Assembly: GCA_022839105.1 (NCBI GenBank)
Contig: JALHDH010000123.1
Location: 3,727 to 12,615 of the forward strand
Reading direction: 5' to 3'
Length of the DNA: 8,889 nucleotides
Origin: a bacterium
GTDB lineage: Bacteria; Vulcanimicrobiota; Xenobia; Xenobiales; Xenobiaceae
Below the pieces are notes generated by a model. It did no database searches, was not told the origin of the DNA, and was given only the letters and a program-made list of their open reading frames with translations. Both the position numbers and the translations under genes were made by a program. Positions within the stretch are counted from its first letter, which is position 1, and each line of letters begins with the position of its first letter. Of this stretch, positions 1 to 6,707 are shown piece by piece.

Positions 1-81
1 CCCCGAGCAGGCCAAGGCCCAGGCTCCCAGGCCCGAGGCCGCCAGCCCCGAGCAGGCCAAGGCCCAGGCTCCCAGGCCCGA
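1..81 (+). repeat. 45-bp in-frame tandem repeat (about 1.8 copies)
   Basis: Positions 1-36 are identical to 46-81, giving a 45-bp period. In the frame of the HD-GYP gene one unit encodes PEQAKAQAPRPEAAS. The second copy diverges after 81. The array starts at the window edge, so more copies may lie upstream. Because 45 is divisible by three, copy-number change would keep the frame open. Confidence 0.9.
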
Positions 82-3000
82 AGAGCCCCCCGCCCGGGAG
101 GCCACCGGCAAGAACCAGGCCGAGCCGGCCATGCCCCGCCCGGAGGCCATGCGGGCCCGTGCCCAGGCTGCCGGCAAACAGACCGCCGAGACCCGGACCG
201 AATCCAAGGCGCCGGAGGGCAAGCCCGCTGAAGGCCAGGAGGCCAGCTCCCGGGCTCAGGGCCCCGGAACGCCCGCGCGCTTCGCCACGTCCCAGAAGCC
301 AGGAGCGGAAGGCCGCCTGCCCGGACAGAACCCGGCGGAACAGGATCAGGCCTCCCGGCCCCAGGCAGAGCAACGGGCCACTCCAGAATCCCGAACCGAA
401 CGCGCCGCGGCCAAGGAGTTCACTCCCCAGGGCCCCCGCACCGCGCGCGGCCAGGAGACCGCCGGAGGCGCGGGCGTCTCGACCGGTGGGACCACCCAGG
501 AGAAGAGCCAGGCCCGGTTGGGAGACTCTCGATTCGCCCCTCACATGGGCGACGAAAAGCCCGCGCAGGGCCAGCCCTCCGACCAGGCCAGCCGGGTTCC
601 TCAAGGCAGCCAGGGCAGGGAACAGGTCGACCAGGGAGGCGGGAAGCCTTCAGGGACCGGCGCCAGGCCCGAAGGCGAAGTCTCGGGCCAGAGCATGGGC
701 CCGATCCGAGGCGGTGCTCCCGGTCCGGCTTTCGGTTCCCAGACCGGGCCCAAGGCCCCTCATGGCCAGGCCGAGAACCCGGCCCCCCAGAAGGCCGATC
801 CGGAAGCGGCCCGGTCGGGAAAGCCTTCCCAGCCCGCCACCCCGAAGGCCGAGGATTCCTTCTCGACCCTGGGGCTGGGCTCGATCCGTCCCGGGCTGCC
901 CGAGGCCGGGGCCAACCGCCCGCTCTCGGGACCCGCTCCCGGAAGCCAGGAAGCCGCCCCCCCAAAGCCGCCCACAGCCCCTCTTCCAGCCGAGCCCCAG
1001 GACACACTGGAGCCCTCCTTGCCGACCCGGCTCCCGGGAGGTGCCACGCTCCCCGGACCCGGTCGCCCGATCGGCGCCCCCGCTTCACCTGCAGCCCCTC
1101 GGGTCCCGACTCCGCCCCGCGCGGTGGCGGACCAACCCTCGCCAGGCGCCGGGACCGCTCCGGGGGTTGCGGAACCCGAAGCCGAAGGCATGGGGCTCAG
1201 AAGCATCCCGGCCATCGGAGCCTCTCCCCGTCCTCTGCCCGGACTGACGCCCCGCCCGGTGGGCGGACCCGCGCCCTCGGATCCCCAGGCCCTCCCGGGC
1301 CCCGAGAGGCTTCCCGCGCAGGTCCGGCGCGGTCAGGTCCAGGCCGAGATGCCCCCCGGCACCTCCAGCCCCAACACCCCCAATCCCGTGCATCTGGGAG
1401 CCATCCGGCTCCCCACGCCGGATGGGCGCGACGACTCGAAGAATCGGGCCTCCGAGCCCAGCGACGACTTCGGCATCGAGAGCGTGGACTCCATCGGCCG
1501 GAGCGCCCCGCCGCGCCTGACCCCTCGGCCCGGGCTGAACCTCCCGGTGCGAGGGCCTTCAGCCCCCCGACCGGAGCGAGGGCCCGTGCAACGCGTCGAG
1601 GGATGGCTTCCCGAAGACCGACAGTCGGGTCCCGCGACCCGCAGCGGACAGAGGGAAGGTGCCCAACCTCCTTCCGATCCGGGCGCCGACATGGGCGGGA
1701 CTTCCCTGCCTCGGATCCACACGCCCCGCCCTCCCGGCCTGCCTCTCTTCCAGAAGCCTGAACTCCTCGACCGGGGACTGCCCCGAGCCGACCGCCTCCA
1801 TCCCTGGGCTCCCCAGGACGAATTCTTCCCGGACGATCCTCTCCACCCCGCCCCGTCGCACCTGAAGTTCAAGAACCTTGAGGATTCGCCGTTCCGCTCT
1901 CCGAACCAGACGGTTCCCGAACCCCTCAAGCCCTCGCACCCGTTCCGTCCCTTCTCGCCCCTGCCGAAAGGCGACTGGGGCGCCAGCCGAAAGGCTCCTC
2001 CCGGCCCCGTCGCGCCAGGCAAGGGAGCCCAGGAAGCCGCCCTGCAGGGCCAGAACCAGTCCGCATCGCCCGCCCTGCCCCGCATCGAGATCCTCCGTCC
2101 CCGCCCAGGCCGGCTCCTCCCCGGAATCAGCCTGAGCCCGGACCAGGGCCTCCCCGGGGCCCTGCCCCGACCGACCCCTTCACCCCAAGCCGCCGACCCT
2201 GCGGGCGAAGCCTTCCAGGTCCGCATGGCGGGTCGGATCCTGAGCGGAGAATCCCAATTCGTGGCCAGCACCGCCGGCTTTGCGGGTCGGACGGCCGGAC
2301 CGGCCATCCCGGCCGAACTGGGGGCGACGCTCACCTCCACGGCCAGGCAGACCGGACGGACCGATCCCGTGGCCCAGATGCGCGCGGGCCTCCCCCGCGG
2401 GCCGATGACCGGCGGTCGTCCGGTGATCTCCCAGATCCCGATCTACCAACCGGTCCTGGACCTGATCTACCAGATCCGCGGCAAGGCCAAGGTCGAACAG
2501 GAGAGCACTCCGATCAAGATGACCCTGTCGGGGTCGGTGGGGACTCTCGAAAGACAGGTCTACACCCCCCGAGAGGCTCCTTCGGCGCCCCCCGGGCCTC
2601 AGGCGCCTGCCCCCGGACAGACCCCGGCCAGAGCCGAGTTGCGTCCCCCGACGCCCCAGCTCCAGACCGTCCGTCGAGAGACGGCCGAGCCGGCCCAGCA
2701 GCGGGTCCACACAGCCTCCGAGCAGAACCCGATCCTGGGGGCCATGACCGCCTCGCTGCGCGGAGCGGCTCAACCCGTTCGCCGCGAGAACGCGGCCGCG
2801 CCCCGGGTCGAGGGGACCCAAACCAGGGCCGAGACCTCCTCCCAGCGGGTGGTCGAGACCAACGACGCTCCCGGGCGCGGTGGAGGCGGCGGAACCTCCG
2901 GCGGCGAGCGCGGGTCCGGTGGGCAGGGCGGCCAGGGTCAATCCGAGGGCGGAGCCCCGGGGGGCCTCTCCGAGCTGCAGGCCCGCTTCCGGGCGCAGAG

Positions 3001-3871
3001 CCTGCGCGCCTCGGCCACCCATGAGGCCTTCCGCATCAGCATGGCCCGACTGCAGACCCCCGTCGGAGCGCGGCACACCGAGATGGCGGCCCGCTATGCC
3101 ACCACCTCGATCCCGACGCTGCTCCGGCGCATCTATCGCAGCCAGGATCTCGAGGAACTCGACGAGGCCGAGGCCGTCAACAGCCTGGCCCTGATGCTGA
3201 AGTTGAGCGGCGAGTTCACCTACGACCATTCCGCGCGGGTTCTGGACTTCGCCATGGAACTGGCCGACGAACTGGGCATCGAGGACCGGGAGATCCGCCA
3301 CCAGGTCGGCCTGGGGGCCATGTTCAAGGATATCGGCGAAGCCGGCCTCCTGCTGGCCCAGCAGCCGGACGAGCAGATCGACGAGATCGCCCGATACATG
3401 TCCTCCCAGGACATGCGACGGGCCAGCCTGCTGCATGATATCGGAAAGATCCAGATTCCCCGGAACATCCTGTGCAAGCCGGGCCGCATGACGGACGAAG
3501 AATACGAATTGATGAAGATGCACCCCATCTTCGGCGAGCAGATGATCTACCCCATCCTCTCGTTGCGCCACCTGTGCCCCACGATCCGGGGCCACCACGA
3601 GCGCTGGGACGGGAAGGGCTACCCCGACGGCCTGAAGGGTGGGGAGATCCCGCTTCCGGCCCGGATCCTGGCGGTGGCCGACGTCTTCGACGCCCTGCAC
3701 GCCGAACGCCCCTACAAGTCCAGCATGGAGATCGAACAGGTCCGCAAACTCCTGAATGAGGGCAAGGGGACCCACTTCGATCCGGAATGCGTCGAGGCGT
3801 TCCTGCGCGTCCTGGACCGACGATTCCCCCAGGCCGGTCGCAGACGTCCCCAGCGAATCCGGGCGCGTTGA
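2..3871 (+). CDS. Giant disordered-region protein with C-terminal HD-GYP phosphodiesterase domain (5'-partial)
   Basis: The C-terminus is an HD-GYP domain, a family that hydrolyses cyclic-di-GMP using bound metals. Numbering residues from the first in-window ATG (131), the visible family residues are H1033 in DHSARV, H1102-D1103 in HDIGK, H1131, H1155-H1156 followed by the GYPDG loop (1163-1167), and D1184 in ADVFDAL, so the active site looks complete. Everything before about residue 950 is low-complexity Pro/Ala/Gly/Arg/Gln-rich sequence, probably disordered, ending in a Gly-rich linker (about 2875-2970). A more ordered patch lies near residues 700-820. No signal peptide or membrane segment is visible. 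The frame is open to the left edge with the same composition, and the ATG at 131 has no ribosome binding site, so the true start is probably outside the window. It ends in TGA at 3869-3871. The domain call is firm; the role of the long N-terminal region is unknown. Scaffold, surface or motility-associated roles are only guesses. Confidence 0.85.
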   Translation, partial: PEQAKAQAPRPEAASPEQAKAQAPRPEEPPAREATGKNQAEPAMPRPEAMRARAQAAGKQTAETRTESKAPEGKPAEGQEASSRAQGPGTPARFATSQKPGAEGRLPGQNPAEQDQASRPQAEQRATPESRTERAAAKEFTPQGPRTARGQETAGGAGVSTGGTTQEKSQARLGDSRFAPHMGDEKPAQGQPSDQASRVPQGSQGREQVDQGGGKPSGTGARPEGEVSGQSMGPIRGGAPGPAFGSQTGPKAPHGQAENPAPQKADPEAARSGKPSQPATPKAEDSFSTLGLGSIRPGLPEAGANRPLSGPAPGSQEAAPPKPPTAPLPAEPQDTLEPSLPTRLPGGATLPGPGRPIGAPASPAAPRVPTPPRAVADQPSPGAGTAPGVAEPEAEGMGLRSIPAIGASPRPLPGLTPRPVGGPAPSDPQALPGPERLPAQVRRGQVQAEMPPGTSSPNTPNPVHLGAIRLPTPDGRDDSKNRASEPSDDFGIESVDSIGRSAPPRLTPRPGLNLPVRGPSAPRPERGPVQRVEGWLPEDRQSGPATRSGQREGAQPPSDPGADMGGTSLPRIHTPRPPGLPLFQKPELLDRGLPRADRLHPWAPQDEFFPDDPLHPAPSHLKFKNLEDSPFRSPNQTVPEPLKPSHPFRPFSPLPKGDWGASRKAPPGPVAPGKGAQEAALQGQNQSASPALPRIEILRPRPGRLLPGISLSPDQGLPGALPRPTPSPQAADPAGEAFQVRMAGRILSGESQFVASTAGFAGRTAGPAIPAELGATLTSTARQTGRTDPVAQMRAGLPRGPMTGGRPVISQIPIYQPVLDLIYQIRGKAKVEQESTPIKMTLSGSVGTLERQVYTPREAPSAPPGPQAPAPGQTPARAELRPPTPQLQTVRRETAEPAQQRVHTASEQNPILGAMTASLRGAAQPVRRENAAAPRVEGTQTRAETSSQRVVETNDAPGRGGGGGTSGGERGSGGQGGQGQSEGGAPGGLSELQARFRAQSLRASATHEAFRISMARLQTPVGARHTEMAARYATTSIPTLLRRIYRSQDLEELDEAEAVNSLALMLKLSGEFTYDHSARVLDFAMELADELGIEDREIRHQVGLGAMFKDIGEAGLLLAQQPDEQIDEIARYMSSQDMRRASLLHDIGKIQIPRNILCKPGRMTDEEYELMKMHPIFGEQMIYPILSLRHLCPTIRGHHERWDGKGYPDGLKGGEIPLPARILAVADVFDALHAERPYKSSMEIEQVRKLLNEGKGTHFDPECVEAFLRVLDRRFPQAGRRRPQRIRAR

Positions 3872-4010
3872 CCGCTCCCGGAGGAGCCGCCTCCCATGAT
3901 CGGGCCATCAGAAGGACCGCGACTGGCCATTCCCGGCTATAGACCCGATTTGCCATTGTCTTGATAACACCAACAAGAAGCGGGGCCATCCTGCGGAAGG
4001 TGAATCGGCC
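3872..4010. other. Intergenic gap between the HD-GYP gene and the Gly/Ala-rich protein gene
   Basis: This 139-bp gap is less GC-rich than its flanks, especially 3935-3980, so it may hold a promoter for the next gene, but I see no convincing -35/-10 pair. A small GCTCC-CGGA-GGAGC hairpin (3874-3887) follows the stop codon. It has no T-tract and only a 5-bp stem, so it is not called as a terminator. A GGAAGG ribosome binding site lies at 3995-4000. Confidence 0.4.
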
Positions 4011-4784
4011 GTGGACAAGTTCAAGGACGCCTTGGGAATCGCCGGAGCCGGCAAGTATCTCTACCAGGCAGGGCGGGCATTCGCCGGGATGGAGACCACC
4101 ACCCGGCTGACTGCGGGCCTGGACCTGGCCTCTGGAGCCGTTGGCCTGGGCAGCGCCCAGGGTCTGACGGATGTGGCCAAGGCGCTCTCGACCGAGGCCA
4201 AGGGCCTGGTGGGCGCGGCCCGCTTCTCGGAAGCCGGCCAGATCGCGAACTATGCCTCCCAGGCCGCCCCCATCGTCGCCAAGGGGTCGGCCTTGTTGGG
4301 GGCCGTCCTGGGCGGGGTCGAGATGGCCCGCGGAGCCAAGGCCCTCAAGAACGGGAACAAGACCGAAGGAAGCAACCGCCTGGTCGCGGGCGGCTGCGAC
4401 GTGGTGACCTCCGGGGCCCTGTACGTGGCTGCGGCCAGCGGAGCCACGGTCCTCGGCCTGCCCGTGGCGGGCCTGGCCCTGACGGTGGCCGGAGTCTCCC
4501 AGGCGGGCAAGTACGTCCACAAGTTCCGTGCCCCCCTGGGCCAGGGTGCTCGCAGCGTGGGTGGCGGAGTGGCGCGGATGGCCGGGCGGGCCCGGACCAG
4601 GACCGGAGCGGCCATGGAGCGGCTCAAGGTCGGCGCCGGAGAACTGCGAGCCGACGTGCAGATGGCCGGCAAGAAGATTGGCAAGAAGGTTGGGGAACGG
4701 GTGGACCAGGTCCAGGACGGCGCCAAGGCCTTGGGCAAGGTGCTGTCCGAGGGGCTGGACAGGCTCAAGCGCCTGTTCGACTGA
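4011..4784 (+). CDS. Gly/Ala-rich protein with hydrophobic core, unknown function
   Basis: I do not recognise this 257-aa protein. It starts with GTG, ten bases after a GGAAGG ribosome binding site at 3995-4000. The N-terminal third is small-residue-rich and amphipathic. Two hydrophobic Gly/Ala stretches follow, at about residues 84-107 and 132-164; the second has glycine spacing like the glycine-zipper helical hairpins of pore-forming or membrane-inserting proteins. The C-terminal 60 residues are strongly amphipathic and basic (for example KKIGKKVGERVDQV) and end in RLKRLFD. There is no cleavable signal peptide and no known catalytic motif. It lies 139 bp after the HD-GYP gene on the same strand, so a functional link is possible but unproven. 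A membrane-associated protein, a secreted effector or a tape-measure-like fragment would all fit the composition. The coding call is supported by composition, the ribosome binding site and the terminator just downstream. Confidence 0.75.
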   Translation: MDKFKDALGIAGAGKYLYQAGRAFAGMETTTRLTAGLDLASGAVGLGSAQGLTDVAKALSTEAKGLVGAARFSEAGQIANYASQAAPIVAKGSALLGAVLGGVEMARGAKALKNGNKTEGSNRLVAGGCDVVTSGALYVAAASGATVLGLPVAGLALTVAGVSQAGKYVHKFRAPLGQGARSVGGGVARMAGRARTRTGAAMERLKVGAGELRADVQMAGKKIGKKVGERVDQVQDGAKALGKVLSEGLDRLKRLFD

Positions 4785-4807
4785 AGGCCCCTCCCGGCGG
4801 CTGCCGG

Positions 4808-4846
4808 CGCAACCGGGGCGGGCCGCCAAAGCCCGCCCCGGTTGCG
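4808..4846. terminator. Perfect 16-bp hairpin between convergent genes (bidirectional terminator candidate)
   Basis: The arms 4808-4823 (CGCAACCGGGGCGGGC) and 4831-4846 are exact reverse complements around the 7-nt loop CGCCAAA. It sits 24 bp after the stop of the 4011-4784 gene and 17 bp beyond the stop of the convergent zinc-finger gene, so it can end transcription from both sides. Neither side has a T-tract, so it differs from a textbook intrinsic terminator; such U-less hairpins are proposed as terminators in GC-rich genomes. Confidence 0.75.
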
Positions 4847-4862
4847 TCCTGCCCTCGGACCT

Positions 4863-5714
4863 CTAACCCGCAGCCTCGCCGCTCAGGATCTGTCTCGCGG
4901 CCGCCCGCGTCTTCTCCGGGTCGTGAAGGATCAGGATCACCCGACCCAGGTCGCGGCTGGCCTCCTCCAGGTCCCGCCCAGCCTGGATCATGGTCTCGGG
5001 GCTGGCCCCGTCGAAGGCCAGGCAGGCCGCAAAAGCCGTCTCCAGACTGCGTGAAGCGCCGTCCAGCCACCCCCGGATGGCCAGATGGAGCTGCTCCATC
5101 CGGGTCCGATACTCTTCCAGGGTCAGTTCCCCCTCCATGACGGCCCCGGCCAGCCGACGCGGGACATCGGACTCGCTGCCGAAAGGATGGCCCGCGGCAT
5201 CGGCCTGCAACGCTCGTAGGAGGCCCTGATAGTGCTCTTCGGCCCGCTGGGCCACCAGCATCCCGACCTGCAGTCGGATGCGATCGGCTCGCTCTCCAAA
5301 GGCCTCCAGTTCGGAAAGGGCAAGGCGGAACAGCCCCCGGGCGATTCTCAGGCCGGTCTCGACCTCACGGGCATAGGTCGGCGAGGCCTCAGGCACGCGT
5401 GCGAGATCCGCTGCCACGGTCGCGAAGACCTGTTCGAGTCCTCGAGCGGCCTGGCGCATCCGGCGGGCGAACTCCTTGGGGGGCAGGACTCCCGAGATCG
5501 CCTTCTCGACCAGGGCCTCCAGACCCGCCAGGGTCTCGCTCCGGGGAGTCTTCGACGAGGACTCCAAAGCTCGGACCAGCCCTTCGGCGAAAGACTCGTC
5601 CAGAACCGCGGCCGGGTCCAGGACCGAGGGGCGCTGCGCCCCGCACGCAAGGCATCGCCGCGCCGAAACGGGGCTTGTCGTCCCACACTGAAAACAAGTC
5701 CAGACCTGGGTCAC
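4863..5714 (-). CDS. Zinc-finger (RanBP2-like) helical protein, unknown function
   Basis: This 283-aa protein begins with a four-cysteine finger: W5-x-C7-x2-C10-x10-C21-x2-C24 followed by GAQRP. The spacing matches the RanBP2-type pattern, except that the usual Asn at residue 14 is Ser, so a generic zinc ribbon is the alternative. The remaining 250 residues are charged and predicted helical by eye, with alternating Leu/Ala and Glu/Arg and no membrane segment or known catalytic motif. The start is GTG at 5712-5714, preceded on this strand by a strong AGGAGGAGG ribosome binding site a few bases upstream, which decides the start. The stop is TAG at 4863-4865. It is divergent from the MTA phosphorylase gene and convergent with the Gly/Ala-rich gene. 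Function is unknown; a cytoplasmic protein- or nucleic-acid-binding adaptor is an inference from the finger only. Confidence 0.8.
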   Translation of the reverse strand: MTQVWTCFQCGTTSPVSARRCLACGAQRPSVLDPAAVLDESFAEGLVRALESSSKTPRSETLAGLEALVEKAISGVLPPKEFARRMRQAARGLEQVFATVAADLARVPEASPTYAREVETGLRIARGLFRLALSELEAFGERADRIRLQVGMLVAQRAEEHYQGLLRALQADAAGHPFGSESDVPRRLAGAVMEGELTLEEYRTRMEQLHLAIRGWLDGASRSLETAFAACLAFDGASPETMIQAGRDLEEASRDLGRVILILHDPEKTRAAARQILSGEAAG

Positions 5715-5878
5715 CGGATCCTCCTCCTGACGGGGATTCCCCGAAGACTTCGCATGGATGGCCGGATCGCCTGCCCGTCCAGGGAGCGGCGAAGCACGCC
5801 AGGATTCCCTGCGCCTCCCGCGAAGGCCGCCCCGGCCGCCGAACCCTCGCAGGAACGGCCGATTGGAGGTTCACCATC
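5715..5878. promoter_or_regulatory. Divergent intergenic region with two adjoining palindromes
   Basis: This 164-bp region must contain promoters for both flanking genes unless they are read through from elsewhere. Two perfect odd-length palindromes adjoin at 5731-5743 (CGGGGA-T-TCCCCG) and 5742-5752 (CGAAG-A-CTTCG). They lie about 20-40 bp upstream of the zinc-finger gene start, where an operator or leader hairpin could act. The sequence is too GC-rich for me to place -35/-10 boxes with confidence. The GGAGG at 5865-5869 is the ribosome binding site of the phosphorylase gene. Confidence 0.45.
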
Positions 5879-6670
5879 ATGCAGCACAGCGCGGAAATCG
5901 GCGTCTTCGGTGGCTCCGGCTTCTACCAGTTCCTGGACGATGTCCGGTCGGTCTGGATCGAGACCCCCTACGGGCCTCCCAGCGACCAGATCGCCCTGGC
6001 CGAAATCGCCGGACGCCGAGTCGCCTTCCTTCCCCGGCACGGCAGGGACCACCGCTACCCGCCGGCCCAGGTTCCCTATCGGGCCAACCTGTGGGCCATG
6101 AAGCACCTGGGCGTGAAGCGGCTGATCGGCCCCTGTGCCGCAGGCTCCCTGCAGCCCCACGTCGCCCCGGGCAGCTTCGTGCTCTGCGATCAGTTCGTGG
6201 ACCGGACCTCCGGCCGTCCGGACACCTTCTATGAGGGGCCCATCGCCACGCATATCAGCGCGGCCGAGCCCTATTGCCCGCAACTGCGCGGCCTGGCCCT
6301 GGAGGTGGGCCGGGAACTGGGGATCCAGGTCCATCCCACGGGCACCATGGTCGTCATCCAGGGGCCACGCTTCTCGACCCGGGCCGAGAGTCGATGGTTC
6401 CAGGCCCAGGGCTGGGAGGTCATCAACATGACCGGATACCCCGAGGCGATCCTGGCCCGCGAACTGGAGATGTGCTATGTCAACGTCTCGCTGATCACCG
6501 ACTACGACAACGGAGTCCCCGGCCACGAGGCCCCCGTCTCCCATGAAGAGGTCCTGCGCACGTTCACGGCCAACATCGAGAACGTCAAGAAGATGATCGT
6601 GGGCCTGATCGAGCGGATGCCCGAAGAGGCTTCCTGCGGCTGCGGCCGGGCCCTTTCGACCGCGCGCTGA
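5879..6670 (+). CDS. mtnP: S-methyl-5'-thioadenosine phosphorylase
   Basis: This cytoplasmic enzyme cleaves methylthioadenosine, a by-product of polyamine synthesis and other SAM-consuming reactions, with phosphate to give adenine and methylthioribose-1-phosphate, feeding methionine and purine salvage. The 263-aa length is typical. Visible motifs are GVFGGSGFY (8-16, phosphate site), RHGRDH (53-58), GPRFSTRAES (162-171), NMTGYPEA (183-190) and TDYDNG (207-212). The aspartates D208 and D210 fit 6-aminopurine specificity, favouring MTA over methylthioinosine or guanosine. A C-terminal C253-G-C255 motif resembles the CXC motif described in Sulfolobus MTAPII. The ATG at 5879 is chosen because GGAGG (5865-5869) precedes it and homology begins there; the open frame runs further upstream without coding character. 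It is followed 37 bp later by ricT, probably in one operon. A purine nucleoside phosphorylase is the less likely alternative. Confidence 0.93.
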   Translation: MQHSAEIGVFGGSGFYQFLDDVRSVWIETPYGPPSDQIALAEIAGRRVAFLPRHGRDHRYPPAQVPYRANLWAMKHLGVKRLIGPCAAGSLQPHVAPGSFVLCDQFVDRTSGRPDTFYEGPIATHISAAEPYCPQLRGLALEVGRELGIQVHPTGTMVVIQGPRFSTRAESRWFQAQGWEVINMTGYPEAILARELEMCYVNVSLITDYDNGVPGHEAPVSHEEVLRTFTANIENVKKMIVGLIERMPEEASCGCGRALSTAR

Positions 6671-6707
6671 GAGTCCGAGGTTCCCGAAGCCTCCAGGAGA
6701 GACCATC

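Noticed and set aside
2180..3775. 531-codon open frame on the - strand opposite the HD-GYP gene
   Set aside because: It is antisense to a clear HD-GYP domain and its sequence is a complement-driven Gly/Leu/Arg-rich string with no family features. Long antisense frames are expected at this GC content.
3874..3887. Hairpin after the HD-GYP stop codon as a terminator
   Set aside because: The stem is only 5 bp and no T-tract follows; such short GC stems are frequent by chance here.
3926..3942. Possible sigma-54 promoter (TGGCCATTCCCGGCTA)
   Set aside because: The GG and GC elements are out of the required spacing by one base and the TTGC half is missing.
3324..4829. 501-codon open frame on the - strand spanning two genes and the gap between them
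   Set aside because: It crosses the HD-GYP gene end, the intergenic region and the Gly/Ala-rich gene, all better explained on the + strand with ribosome binding sites.
5399..5878. Upstream extension of the MTA phosphorylase frame
   Set aside because: It overlaps the zinc-finger gene antisense and lacks coding character; family homology begins at the ATG at 5879, which has a GGAGG site.
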